A DNA stretch of 57,567 nt from Flavobacterium gawalongense (GTDB taxonomy: Bacteria > Bacteroidota > Bacteroidia > Flavobacteriales > Flavobacteriaceae), in NCBI RefSeq assembly GCF_007097265.1, contig NZ_VJZP01000027.1, positions 1-57,567 of the forward strand. The letters are read 5' to 3'. Shown here piece after piece: positions 44,225 through 53,002 of the stretch; position 1 is the first letter of the stretch, and the number at the start of each line of letters is the position of its first letter. Below the pieces are notes generated by a model. The model ran no database searches and was not told the origin of the DNA. It saw nothing but the letters and a program-made list of their open reading frames with translations. Made by a program: the position numbers and the translations under genes.

Positions 44225-45415
44225 CTACCTTTCAAATAATCCAAGTGTCCCGCCAACCCAATCCATATCTTTATTGAATTTTACGCCAATCATTTCACCG
44301 CGACTCAATCGGACTAAGTTACAAAGTAGAGTAGGAGCGGCATCATCTTTTTTCCAAACACAAAGCACACGAACTTCTGCTTTTACTTTTCCATCAGGAG
44401 ATTGTACAATAGGAATATAGTTTACCTTTTTTTGGAGGATATAAAGTTCTTTTTCAATTACCGCTTCAATATCTTCTTTTTTTACATGGAAAATAACACC
44501 CGTTCCTGAAAAAGAAAATAAAGGTTTCAAAACATAATTTTCTAAATCCTCTGGAATTTCGGTTAATTCACTCAATAATGTAGTTTCTATAAAATACTTC
44601 CCTTTTAAGAAAGGCAAAATAAATTTACTTATTCTGAAAAACCAATTAGGATGCCCTGCCCATTCTACATCAAGTTCATCTGAGAAATGGAAATTTAATT
44701 TTAAATCGGTTCGCAAATCTAATTCATCAAAAATAACCCGATTATAGATTCGTTTTACTAAAATTTCATCGCCTTTTTCGTTTTTATAAAATAATTGTTT
44801 GCCTTTTTTTATGAGTTCAGTAACGCAAACTATCGGAATACCAATATCTCTTCGGCAATAATAAAAATCTATTTTTGTATTTTGTTTTTCTGGTTCAATT
44901 TCAAGAAGAATAACATTTTCTTTGGGATGATTATTACAAATCGCTTCTTCAAGAATATTGAGATATTCTTGTGGTTCAATGTTATTGATGAATGGTGTTA
45001 ATTCGCTGAGAAAAGGATACTGATTCTTAAACTTTTCATACAAATTAACTTGATAATTATATAAAGAGGGAAATCCTTGCACTTCAATTAGTTTAGGAAT
45101 AATCACTCCGTCTTCTTCGCAAATTCCAAAATCAATAGCTAAAAAAGTGGTGTGTTCATCTTCATTTGGAACGTTATAATTTAGTTCTAATGATTTATTT
45201 GTAAGCGATTTAAAGTCTTCTTTTTGAATTAAAGCTATAACCTCATTACTACCTTCAATCAATTGTGATTTTAGTTCATTGGAAATAAAAAGTGGAGTTT
45301 CACCTAATCGAAAAGTAGGTATGTAATTAAAATCGGAAGCAATATCATCTTTAAGTTTTTGATATTTTTTTTCTGTAAATTGAGCATTAAATAACTCCCG
45401 ATATTTTGAAATCAT
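44225..45415 (-). CDS. ATP-grasp-like protein, possibly of the glutathionylspermidine-synthase type
   Basis: 396 residues, no signal or helices. YVLKPLFSFSGTGVIF looks like the ATP-binding Lys-Pro and Gly-rich loop. VRVLCVW and LVRLSRGEMIGVKFN resemble the C-terminal strands with catalytic Arg. KLIEVQGFPSLYNYQ, ahead of the core, recalls the acceptor-side strand of circularly permuted ATP-grasp enzymes that join peptides to amines. The assignment rests on these patterns only. It is the last gene of the amidoligase operon, 15 bases after the amidotransferase gene. Confidence 0.6.
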   Translation of the reverse strand: MISKYRELFNAQFTEKKYQKLKDDIASDFNYIPTFRLGETPLFISNELKSQLIEGSNEVIALIQKEDFKSLTNKSLELNYNVPNEDEHTTFLAIDFGICEEDGVIIPKLIEVQGFPSLYNYQVNLYEKFKNQYPFLSELTPFINNIEPQEYLNILEEAICNNHPKENVILLEIEPEKQNTKIDFYYCRRDIGIPIVCVTELIKKGKQLFYKNEKGDEILVKRIYNRVIFDELDLRTDLKLNFHFSDELDVEWAGHPNWFFRISKFILPFLKGKYFIETTLLSELTEIPEDLENYVLKPLFSFSGTGVIFHVKKEDIEAVIEKELYILQKKVNYIPIVQSPDGKVKAEVRVLCVWKKDDAAPTLLCNLVRLSRGEMIGVKFNKDMDWVGGTLGLFER

Positions 45416-45430
45416 TTGGAATGGATTGTA

Positions 45431-46261
45431 TTAATTAGAAAGCATTTTCTTTGTTTTCATCAAGTCATTAATCGCTATTCGAAGGAAATTTGGAATCAAA
45501 GTTTCATTAGTTCTGTATATTTTGTCATCATCCAATAAATCTTCGAGCATATTCCTAAACTTTCTTTTCCCTTTCATATTTCTGATTTTTTCTTTTGCTT
45601 CTTTATTTCTCAAATGAGAGACAAAGCTTATCGGATCAGCTTCCGGGTGAAATTGAGTACCAACAAAATAGTCCGTAAAACGAACAGCCATGATAGCACG
45701 TTCATATTGTATATGATCTCTTATTTTCTCTAAAGAAATAATTTTGGCTCCTTTTTTAGCAAAAATACTCAGCTTTGGCTGAATAACTTGATAATCCCTG
45801 GAGTCGATAGCATAAAAAGGATCCGCTAATCCTTCGAAAAGAGGATCAGTGAGCCCTTCTTTAGTTTTATGAATAGTCATAACGCCAAAAGAAGTATCGT
45901 TTCTTTTCGTAACAGTCGCTAATCCAAAATGCAGGCAAGCCATTTGAAAAGAGTGACAAATAAACAATACATGTTTTTTAATTGCATTTTCATTATTCCA
46001 TTTGTTCAATGAATCGATAAATTCATAATATTTTACATCCCAATTCCCATCTCCAATTAATGGATTCCCGGGTCCTCCAGTTGAAATATAAATATCAAAC
46101 TTGTTAATATCCGGCAATTCACACTTTACCCGAACATCAAATATTTCGAAACTCACAACCGGACTAAACCTATTGACAACATCAATGATACAACGCATCC
46201 CTTGATTAGGTTCACCGTTATACATATCTAAAAGGGCTATTTTTATAATTTTACTGGACAT
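45431..46261 (-). CDS. Class-I glutamine amidotransferase-like protein
   Basis: 276 residues. It keeps the triad: Cys102 (LFICHSFQMA, in place of the usual GxCxGxQ), His205 and Glu207 (GTQFHPEADP). The oxyanion strand STGGPGNP is present. It could release ammonia for the neighbouring ligases, or cleave a gamma-glutamyl amide as gamma-glutamyl hydrolases do. The C-terminal ~60 residues (EAKEKIRNMKGKRKF...) are an extra helical tail rich in Lys/Arg. It lies between the YbdK and ATP-grasp genes. Confidence 0.85.
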   Translation of the reverse strand: MSSKIIKIALLDMYNGEPNQGMRCIIDVVNRFSPVVSFEIFDVRVKCELPDINKFDIYISTGGPGNPLIGDGNWDVKYYEFIDSLNKWNNENAIKKHVLFICHSFQMACLHFGLATVTKRNDTSFGVMTIHKTKEGLTDPLFEGLADPFYAIDSRDYQVIQPKLSIFAKKGAKIISLEKIRDHIQYERAIMAVRFTDYFVGTQFHPEADPISFVSHLRNKEAKEKIRNMKGKRKFRNMLEDLLDDDKIYRTNETLIPNFLRIAINDLMKTKKMLSN

Positions 46262-46302
46262 AAACTATTTTTAAAAAACAATGTACAAAGGTAATTTATA
46301 TT

Positions 46303-47409
46303 TTATAATCCCTTGGTAAATTCACCAGTTATAAAGTCTACGACTCTGCAAAGATCTCCCGTTTCTTCAAAAACAGCTAATTGTTTATCTGCTCCAGTTC
46401 CGTTTTTCAAAATTTTATGCACGTAATTAATATCCTCGCGACTTCCTAATTCATCTACAACATCATCAATGAAATCAAGTAATTCCAGGATAAGCATCTT
46501 AGTTTCCACTTCCTTTTGCAATCCAAAATCAATCATATTATTATCAATTCCATAGCGAGCTGCGCGAAATTTATTCTCTTTTATCAAAGCCAATCGATAG
46601 ATGTTAAAACTGGTATTATTCATGTTCAATTTGTAGAGTTTGGCTACAATTGCCTGAATAATTGCAACAATACAAATTGTCTCATCAACCGTTAAACACA
46701 TGTCACAAATCCTGAATTCGATAGTATTGTAAAAGGGATGTAAACGTAAATCCCACCAAATTTTCTTTGGATTATCGATACAATTGGTCTTTACCAAAGT
46801 CTCTAAATAATTCTCATACGATCCCACCGAATCAAAATATTCCGGCAATCCCGTTCTTGGGAATTTATCAAAAACTTTCGTTCTAAAGGATTTATATCCT
46901 GTTTGTCTGCCTTCCCAAAAAGGGGAATTCGTAGAAAGCGCAAAAATATGAGGCAAGAAATACGTTGCCTGATTCATTAATTGCAACCCAATTTCACGGT
47001 TTTCTATCCCCACATGACAATGCATTCCAAAAATTAAATTCGAACGTGCCGCATCCTGCAATTCATTTACAATATCGTGATAACGGGGATCATCAGTAAT
47101 AGGCTGGTCCTGCCATTTCGAAAAGGGATGCGTTCCGGCGCCACCCACAATCAAATCTTGTTTATCGGCTAATTCAACGATTTTGGAACGCAAAAATTTT
47201 ATTTCGTTTTTAGCATCATTGACACTATTACAAATATTTGTCCCCACTTCAACTACTGATTGGTGCATTTCGGCCTTCACCTGTTCATTTAAAATTATTT
47301 TGGCACCATCTACAATTTTAGACAAATGCGACCGCAAATCCCTTGTTACAGGATCAATAATTTGATATTCTTCTTCTACACCAAGTGTAAAAACTGGTAA
47401 TTTTTTCAT
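46303..47409 (-). CDS. YbdK/GCS2-family carboxylate-amine ligase
   Basis: 368 residues, the normal size for this glutamate-cysteine-ligase-related family. The start FTLGVEEEYQIIDPVTRDL, the core FGMHCHVGIENRE and the stretch FWEGRQTGYKSFRTKVFDKFP are diagnostic. YbdK of E. coli has weak gamma-glutamylcysteine ligase activity, but the true substrates of most members are unknown. Here it is framed by two ATP-grasp ligases, so a stepwise peptide or amide synthesis is likely. A repeat of family C separates it from the upstream ligase. Confidence 0.93.
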   Translation of the reverse strand: MKKLPVFTLGVEEEYQIIDPVTRDLRSHLSKIVDGAKIILNEQVKAEMHQSVVEVGTNICNSVNDAKNEIKFLRSKIVELADKQDLIVGGAGTHPFSKWQDQPITDDPRYHDIVNELQDAARSNLIFGMHCHVGIENREIGLQLMNQATYFLPHIFALSTNSPFWEGRQTGYKSFRTKVFDKFPRTGLPEYFDSVGSYENYLETLVKTNCIDNPKKIWWDLRLHPFYNTIEFRICDMCLTVDETICIVAIIQAIVAKLYKLNMNNTSFNIYRLALIKENKFRAARYGIDNNMIDFGLQKEVETKMLILELLDFIDDVVDELGSREDINYVHKILKNGTGADKQLAVFEETGDLCRVVDFITGEFTKGL

Positions 47410-47421
47410 TATTTTTTTTTT

Positions 47422-47553
47422 AGGAGCTATTTCCCGCTTTTCGTTTCAATCTTTCTATTCCTGAAAAAAATCAGGAATAGAAAGGATTTTCTCTACAAAC
47501 GAAGTTCACTGAACTCCGATGAAAATGAAAATTAAGTGAAGTAATCGGGGCTA
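47422..47553. repeat. Interspersed repeat family C, copy 1
   Basis: The left end AGGAGCTATTTCCCGC and the right end ATCGGGGCTA are shared with 54560-54672. The centre has a strong hairpin, CTTTCTATTCCTGA, a 6-base A loop and TCAGGAATAGAAAG (about 47451-47484), which differs from the centre of the other copy. It sits inside the amidoligase operon, between the ATP-grasp and YbdK genes, and could terminate or stabilise the transcript there. Confidence 0.75.
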
Positions 47554-47577
47554 GGCAATTCCGTTTATCTATAATTT

Positions 47578-48525
47578 TTATTTTACAGCTACGGCGTCTT
47601 TAATAAAAGTTCCCCAAGTAAGATTGATTTTACCTGGCTTTTGTTTTTTTGCGGCAGCGATAGCCATTTTTGCAGCTTCTTCAACCACCCATTCAAAATT
47701 TTCAGCACCCACCGAAGTCAATTCAGCGTCAGGAGCGGGATTTCCAAAATCTATCGCATAAGGAATTCCATCACGAACGGCAAACTCCACCGTATTAAAG
47801 TCATACCCTAAACCTTTGCAAAGTCTTAAAGTATAATCTTTTATAGTCGCTAATAGCTTTTTATCAACCGGCGGTCCATCAATTACATAACGCAAATGAT
47901 GTGGATTTCTTGGTTCGTATTGCATAATTCTGACTGCTTTACAGCCCAAACAATACACTCTGAAATATTCTGTAAAGACAATTTCTTCTTGTAACATCAT
48001 CACTAATTGCCCAGTTTCCTGATGTTTATCCCAAAATTCTTCTTTGTTTTCCAATCGGTAAACGTTTTTCCAACCACCTCCGGCATACGGTTTCATATAA
48101 GCCGGAAATCCAATATAATCAAAGATTCCTTCCCAATCCATTGGGTATTTTAGATTTCGGAATGATTTTCCGGTGGTATCCGTAGGATGTTCAGCAGAAG
48201 GAAGAATTACCGTATTCGGAAGTGGAACTCCAAGCGTATCTGCCAAAGCATTATTGAAAAACTTATCATCTGCACTCCACCAAAAAGGATTGTTAATAAC
48301 GTTAGTTCCTGTTAAGGCAGCATTTTTTAAATAAGCACGATAAAAAGGAACATCTTGTGAAATTCGGTCAATAATTACAGCGTATTCGCCATCTTGATTT
48401 TGAACTACTTTATCAATAGCAACTGCTTCAGCAATGATTCCTTTTTCGTTTTTTGAATTTACGCGATCTATAAATGCTTGTGGAAAGGTGTCTTCCATTC
48501 CAAATAAAATTCCTATTTTTTTCAT
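47578..48525 (-). CDS. ATP-grasp ligase (D-Ala-D-Ala-ligase-like)
   Basis: 315 residues. A pre-ATP-grasp domain (IGILFGMEDTFPQAFID) is followed by the ATP-grasp core with FPAYMKPYAGGGWKNVYRL, the hinge LQEEIVFTEYFRVYCLG and the Mg-binding strand VEFAVRDGIPYAIDFGNPAP. These fit an enzyme that forms an acyl phosphate and joins it to an amine. It is the second gene of the operon after the esterase, 57 bases downstream. Confidence 0.87.
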   Translation of the reverse strand: MKKIGILFGMEDTFPQAFIDRVNSKNEKGIIAEAVAIDKVVQNQDGEYAVIIDRISQDVPFYRAYLKNAALTGTNVINNPFWWSADDKFFNNALADTLGVPLPNTVILPSAEHPTDTTGKSFRNLKYPMDWEGIFDYIGFPAYMKPYAGGGWKNVYRLENKEEFWDKHQETGQLVMMLQEEIVFTEYFRVYCLGCKAVRIMQYEPRNPHHLRYVIDGPPVDKKLLATIKDYTLRLCKGLGYDFNTVEFAVRDGIPYAIDFGNPAPDAELTSVGAENFEWVVEEAAKMAIAAAKKQKPGKINLTWGTFIKDAVAVK

Positions 48526-48582
48526 CTTGATACGTTTATAAATTACTTAATTTCATTTTGTTCCCCCTCTGGGGGCTAGGGG

Positions 48583-49296
48583 CTAAAAAAATTTAATTCT
48601 TGATAAATAATGTGGAAACATTTCTTGCCAAACAGGCCAATCGTGTTTTCGCTCCTGACGAATATCCAGCCAGTGATGTATATTTCTGTCACTTAAAACT
48701 TTGCTTAATTTTAGATTCGCATCAAAACAAATATCCCAATTTGAAGTTCCAAGAACGATATCCATATTCCACAATTCATGATCATCGAGTCCGTATAAAT
48801 AATCTTCAGGACTGTTGTAAAACACATCATCATTATGAAAACCATCCAAAAAACTCTTAATGTTGAAAGCGCCACTCATGGAGAACATATGACTTACATA
48901 ACCAGGATGACGAAAAGCGAAATTAGCGGCATGATACCCGCCAAAACTGCAACCCGCAACAACAACTTTTCCGGAAGAGGTATTGTTTTTTACTTTTTCA
49001 ACGATTTCATGACAAATCATTTTGTCATATCTAACATGATTTTCTATGCGATGTACAGGATGAATTTGTTTATTGTAAAAACTGTCTTTGTCGATACTGT
49101 CAGGACAAAATATTTGGATTAAACCTTGTTCAATATACCATTTTGCGGAATCAATCAAACCCATATCTTTATTTTCATGGAAACTCCCCATAGAAGTAGG
49201 AAATAAGACGACAGGATATCCTGCATGTCCAAAAACCAGCATTTCAATATCCCTGCCCAGATTTGGTGAATGCCATTTGAAATATTCTTCCTTCAT
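48583..49296 (-). CDS. Esterase of the esterase-D type (alpha/beta hydrolase)
   Basis: 237 residues without a signal. Nucleophile Ser117 lies in VVAGCSFGGYHAANFAFRHPG. A candidate acid is in the LGTSNWDICFD region and a candidate His in HDWPVWQEMFPHYL. It is the first gene of the amidoligase operon. It belongs to the same broad family as the larger esterase at 26002 but lacks its N-terminal domain. It may hydrolyse or transfer an acyl group on the product of the ligases. Confidence 0.85.
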   Translation of the reverse strand: MKEEYFKWHSPNLGRDIEMLVFGHAGYPVVLFPTSMGSFHENKDMGLIDSAKWYIEQGLIQIFCPDSIDKDSFYNKQIHPVHRIENHVRYDKMICHEIVEKVKNNTSSGKVVVAGCSFGGYHAANFAFRHPGYVSHMFSMSGAFNIKSFLDGFHNDDVFYNSPEDYLYGLDDHELWNMDIVLGTSNWDICFDANLKLSKVLSDRNIHHWLDIRQERKHDWPVWQEMFPHYLSRIKFF

Positions 49297-49527
49297 AACT
49301 TTATTTTTAACAATTATAATGAAAAAATCCGAGCAAATAGCATAAATAATTTTACTTAACCAATATTTATTATAAAAAACATTGCGATTATTAAATCGTA
49401 ATTAAATTGTAATATTTATATCAATAAGCGTCTATTTTTTCAATTATACACAACAAAACAAGTTGATTTAACATATCGTCATTTTTAAAAAAAGTATTTG
49501 AATTAACTAAAAAAAATCCAAATCAGA

Positions 49528-49932
49528 CTATATACTTTGATTAATTTCAAACAATTGGACTTGACTTTTTAATCTTTCAATAAGCATACTCATCATTCTT
49601 TTGTTGATACTGGAAGAATTTTTTATGTACTCAGCATATTCATCGGCTGTAAATAACGCGATTATCATTCCTTTTAAAGCATTTCTAAACTTGATGTCTT
49701 TTTGAATTGCATTTTCTATAACCGATAATTTTTTTTCGACACTATGACTATAAAAATCCGCTTTGTTTTTTGCAACATAATTAATAAATGAAGCAATAAA
49801 TAAATCGTTTTGTAATTTCAAAATTGGCCTAAGCACTTCATTTTGAAATGATTCCTCCGATGAGGATTGTGTTGTTACGGAGCCTATGGTTTGTCCTCGG
49901 AATTCTTTTAAGAAAGTATCTCTTTGATTCAT
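49528..49932 (-). CDS. Small conserved-looking protein of unknown function
   Basis: 134 residues, mostly helical, no signal or membrane segment. Recognisable features are FRGQTIGS near the start, NEVLRPILKLQNDLFIASFINYVAKN, a repeated theme of Lys/Ile-rich amphipathic helices and MIIALFTADEYAEYIKNSSSINKRMM. I do not recognise a named domain and give no function. It is divergent from the thioesterase gene at 50003, with 70 bases between starts. Confidence 0.7.
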   Translation of the reverse strand: MNQRDTFLKEFRGQTIGSVTTQSSSEESFQNEVLRPILKLQNDLFIASFINYVAKNKADFYSHSVEKKLSVIENAIQKDIKFRNALKGMIIALFTADEYAEYIKNSSSINKRMMSMLIERLKSQVQLFEINQSI

Positions 49933-49976
49933 CTTTTTTTTTCTTAAAAATAAAGAAAATAGCCATAAGAAAAGTT

Positions 49977-49984
49977 TATTTTTG
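49977..49984 (+). promoter_or_regulatory. Probable -7 box of the thioesterase gene
   Basis: TATTTTTG fits TAnnTTTG and is followed by CA, 18 bases before the start at 50003. No clear -33 box is seen. Confidence 0.45.
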
Positions 49985-50002
49985 CAGATATAAAGAAAAA
50001 TT

Positions 50003-50386
50003 ATGAGATTTCACACTAGAAAATGGGTAAAACCGGAAGATTTAAACCCAAACGGAACCTTATTTGGAGGTAAATTATTAGCTTGGATTGATGAGGAATT
50101 GGCTTTGTACACTATCATTCAATTAGAAAATGCAAGAATTGTCACTAAGCATATGTCTGAAATCAATTTTAGAAGTTCCGCAAAACAAGGTGATATTATA
50201 GAAATTGGTATTGATGTTGTCAAATTTGGAAATTCTTCGCTTACGCTAAAATGTGAAGCCAGAAACATGATGACACGAGAAACCATTATCACAATTGACC
50301 ATACTACAATGGTAAGTTTGGGCGCTGATGGAAAACCAAAAGCACATGGGAAAACTGAAATTGAATTTGTTAAGGATCGTTTGTAA
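50003..50386 (+). CDS. Acyl-CoA thioesterase, hotdog fold (YciA/BFIT type)
   Basis: 127 residues, one hotdog domain. The active-site helix shows NPNGTLFGGKLLAWIDEELA, with the conserved Asn, Gly-Gly and Asp. INFRSSAKQGDIIEIG forms the central strand. It hydrolyses acyl-CoA in the cytoplasm; chain length is not evident. It converges on the MscS gene across repeat family A. Confidence 0.93.
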   Translation: MRFHTRKWVKPEDLNPNGTLFGGKLLAWIDEELALYTIIQLENARIVTKHMSEINFRSSAKQGDIIEIGIDVVKFGNSSLTLKCEARNMMTRETIITIDHTTMVSLGADGKPKAHGKTEIEFVKDRL

Positions 50387-50455
50387 TTAAAGTAGATTTT
50401 TGCTTCTAATTTGAAAATTAGTTAGGAGTGGATTTAAATTCCTTTATTTTTATTT

Positions 50456-50686
50456 ATATGACAGTCCGCAATATGTTCCAAAGGATAAAATAGGACACAC
50501 AGATAACATGGATTGAACGGATTTTGCACAGTTTTAAATAACTGTCTTGATTCACCAAATAAAAAAATCCGTGTAAATCGGCATAATCTGTACAATCTGT
50601 GAGCTAAATATTTATGCTTTATAAATGTATAAACGACGAAAATTGTATTCGAAATGATTTTAGTCCGCATTACGGATAGTCATAAT
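50456..50686. repeat. Interspersed repeat family A, copy 2 (complete)
   Basis: About 230 bases between convergent genes. The left end reads ATATGACAGTCCGCAATATG. The right end, on the other strand, reads TATGACTATCCGTAATGCGG, so the ends form imperfect terminal inverted repeats. The left 75 bases match window positions 1-76 in opposite orientation. An internal part, AAAAATCCGTGTAAATCGGC, resembles a motif I recall from other Flavobacterium intergenic regions. No coding frame is seen. The right end touches the MscS stop codon. Confidence 0.8.
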
Positions 50687-51943
50687 TTATTTATTTATTA
50701 CACTTTCATTGATTCCTTCAAAAATTTCCAAATCAAAATATTTTACTGAAGCAATAATATGATCAAAAATATCAGACATGATGTATTCATAATTTTCAAA
50801 TCTTTTGTCATGCGAAAAAGCATAAACTTCTAGAGGAACACCATTGGAAGTGGATTGCAATTGGCGACAGAGTGTAATCATATCTTTATTTAATCCCGGA
50901 TAATGATGAAGATATTGGGTAATATATTTTCTAAACAAGCCTAAATTAGTCAAATTCCGACCATTGATAGCCAGTGATTTATCGATTTTATTACTCGAAT
51001 TAAAAGTGTCAATTTCTAATTTTCTGGTATCAATATAATCCGAAATCAGTTGGATTTTTTTTAATTCGTTTAATTCTTCTTCTTCTAAAAACCGAATACT
51101 GCTTGTTTTAATAAGAATGTGTCTTTTTATACGTCGCCCATCAGAATTAAGCATGCCGCGCCAGTTTTGAAAAGAATCAGAACTCAAACTGTATGTAGGG
51201 ATAGTGGTGGTGGTATTATCGAAATTTCGAACTTTTACTGTAGCGAGATTTATTTCGATTACATCTCCATCTGCTCCATATCGATCCATTGTAATCCAAT
51301 CACCTATACGGACCATATCGTTTATAGCGACTTGAACACTAGCAACAAAGCCTAAAATAGTATCTCTGAAAATTAAAATAACAATAGCAGAAACCGCCCC
51401 CAAAATAGTTAGAAGGTCTTTTGTTTTAATGCCAAATATTTCAGAAATAATGACAACGACTCCAACCATCCAAAACACGATCATGATAATTTGAATAAAA
51501 CTATCAATAGGCTTATCACTGTATCTTGGTATTTGTTTAAAATAATCACGTAACGCATTGAATATTGTGCGAATAATCCACAAAACTAGTAACACTATAT
51601 AGACTCCTACTGCTGGTCTAAAAATATCTTCCCAATATTCAAATCGCTCTAAAATTATGGGTACCGACTTATAAATAAATAAAAACGGAATTAAATAGGC
51701 GATGTATTTCGCTGTTTTATTGGTAACCAGTAAATCATCAAATTTAGTTTTGGTTTTTTTCGCAACAATAGCCATAGCGGTTACCAGTACCAGACGAAAT
51801 ATTACATAAATAACATACGCCAGTACACACAGCACGATACTATTTATAATCAAACTCAGATAAGAAGCAAAGCTACTTCCCAAACCCCATTTTCGGAAGA
51901 CAGGATATAGAAAAGTGAATATTTTTTCTATGAATTTATACAT
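50687..51943 (-). CDS. Mechanosensitive ion channel, MscS family (YbdG-like)
   Basis: 418 residues. About five membrane helices are followed by the pore helix and beta-domain (LTILGAVSAIVILIFRDTIL, then DMVRIGDWITMDRYGADGDV) typical of MscS. The long N-terminal part and an insert in the cytoplasmic domain (SDSFQNWRGMLNSDGRRIKR) match the YbdG-type 'miniconductance' branch. It releases solutes on osmotic downshift. It overlaps the DUF3817 gene by 8 bases. Confidence 0.92.
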   Translation of the reverse strand: MYKFIEKIFTFLYPVFRKWGLGSSFASYLSLIINSIVLCVLAYVIYVIFRLVLVTAMAIVAKKTKTKFDDLLVTNKTAKYIAYLIPFLFIYKSVPIILERFEYWEDIFRPAVGVYIVLLVLWIIRTIFNALRDYFKQIPRYSDKPIDSFIQIIMIVFWMVGVVVIISEIFGIKTKDLLTILGAVSAIVILIFRDTILGFVASVQVAINDMVRIGDWITMDRYGADGDVIEINLATVKVRNFDNTTTTIPTYSLSSDSFQNWRGMLNSDGRRIKRHILIKTSSIRFLEEEELNELKKIQLISDYIDTRKLEIDTFNSSNKIDKSLAINGRNLTNLGLFRKYITQYLHHYPGLNKDMITLCRQLQSTSNGVPLEVYAFSHDKRFENYEYIMSDIFDHIIASVKYFDLEIFEGINESVINK

Positions 51944-52220
51944 TCTTCAAGTATTTCTTTTCGATGTAAAAAGTACCAAAAGGAATTATTGATGCAAGAC
52001 CGATAATCCCAAATTTTTTAAAGTCCCAATTTTCTTTAAATTTCAATAGTACTGCCAATATAATGTAGGTAATAAACAACAGTCCGTGAGCCATTCCTAT
52101 TGGAAATAAAAGTGTTTTGTAAAGAACTAAATTTGTAGGTTTTACAATAAGCATATTTGAAAATAAAACCAAATAGGAAATTCCTTCGAGAATAGCAACA
52201 ATCTTAAAAAATCTAAGCAT
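51936..52220 (-). CDS. DUF3817 membrane protein
   Basis: 94 residues, three hydrophobic helices. The family pattern is visible: FKIVAILEGISYLVLF, PIGMAHGLLFITYI and ASIIPFGTFYIEKKYL. Function unknown. Its end overlaps the start of the MscS gene, so the two are translated together. Confidence 0.88.
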   Translation of the reverse strand: MLRFFKIVAILEGISYLVLFSNMLIVKPTNLVLYKTLLFPIGMAHGLLFITYIILAVLLKFKENWDFKKFGIIGLASIIPFGTFYIEKKYLKNV

Positions 52221-52366
52221 AAAAATTAAATTAGTGTATAAAAGTAAAAAAATAGGTTTTGAAAAACTGATTTGCCTATTTATTTATGCCAAAATTAAGG
52301 ATTATCATTGATTAAGGATGTATTCATTCCTAAAGTAATTTACTTTTGTATTCTTAAACTTTGATA

Positions 52367-52891
52367 ATGAGCAAACGTGATTTAAAAAAATATTTGGCTG
52401 AACTTAATAAAGAACAACTCGAAGAACAGATTATCGAATTGTACGAGAAATTCAGTCCCGTAAAAGTCTATTATAATTTTGTTTTTAATCCAAAGGAAGA
52501 AACACTTTTGCAGGAATGCAAACTCAAAATTTCAAATGAATATTATCCTTTAAAAAAGGCAGGAAGACGCAGCAAACCAAAAATGAGGCGTTCTGTTGCT
52601 CAAAAATACATCAAGCATTTCACGCTTTTGGGAGTAGATCCCTTTATAATTGCAGATGTGATGCTTTATAATATTGAAATTGCACAAACATTCTCATCGG
52701 AACATATTATAAAACAAGACTTATTTTTCAAAAGCATGTTCAATTCTTTTGAACAAGCAGTCATTTTCTTGATTGCCAATGGAATTCTTAATGATTTCAA
52801 AACAAGAATATTAGCCATTTATAACGAAACTATTAGGCAAAAATGGTACAATGAACCCGAATTCAATGCAGTTATAGAACGATTTGAATAG
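52367..52891 (+). CDS. DUF6155 family protein
   Basis: 174 residues from the ATG at 52367 (MSKRDLKKYLAELNKEQLEEQI); the upstream TTG at 52361 would add two residues. All-helical, soluble, with KVYYNFVFNPKEETLLQECK and KAGRRSKPKMRRSVAQKYIKHF, a basic stretch that could touch nucleic acid. TACTTTTG at 52341-52348 is a good -7 box. The biochemical role of this family is not known to me. Confidence 0.8.
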   Translation: MSKRDLKKYLAELNKEQLEEQIIELYEKFSPVKVYYNFVFNPKEETLLQECKLKISNEYYPLKKAGRRSKPKMRRSVAQKYIKHFTLLGVDPFIIADVMLYNIEIAQTFSSEHIIKQDLFFKSMFNSFEQAVIFLIANGILNDFKTRILAIYNETIRQKWYNEPEFNAVIERFE

Positions 52892-52948
52892 TAAAGGATG
52901 CTGCATAATTCAATTTTATTTAATCAATCGGTTTTTTTTTAATTAAAA

Positions 52949-52982
52949 TTGACAATTAAACTGTTTTTTAGGCGTATTTTTG
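52949..52982 (+). promoter_or_regulatory. Promoter of the DEAH helicase gene
   Basis: TTG at 52949-52951 and TATTTTTG at 52975-52982 are 23 bases apart, the upper end of the Bacteroidota range. The start codon at 53003 lies 20 bases after the -7 box. Confidence 0.6.
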
Positions 52983-53002
52983 CAAAAATCCAACAATAAC
53001 TA

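Noticed and set aside
48541..48582. CCCCCTCTGGGGG palindrome followed by CTAGGGGCTAAAA between the esterase and ATP-grasp genes as a further repeat C copy
   Set aside because: Only the last bases resemble the right end of repeat C and the left end is missing; could be a different small hairpin.
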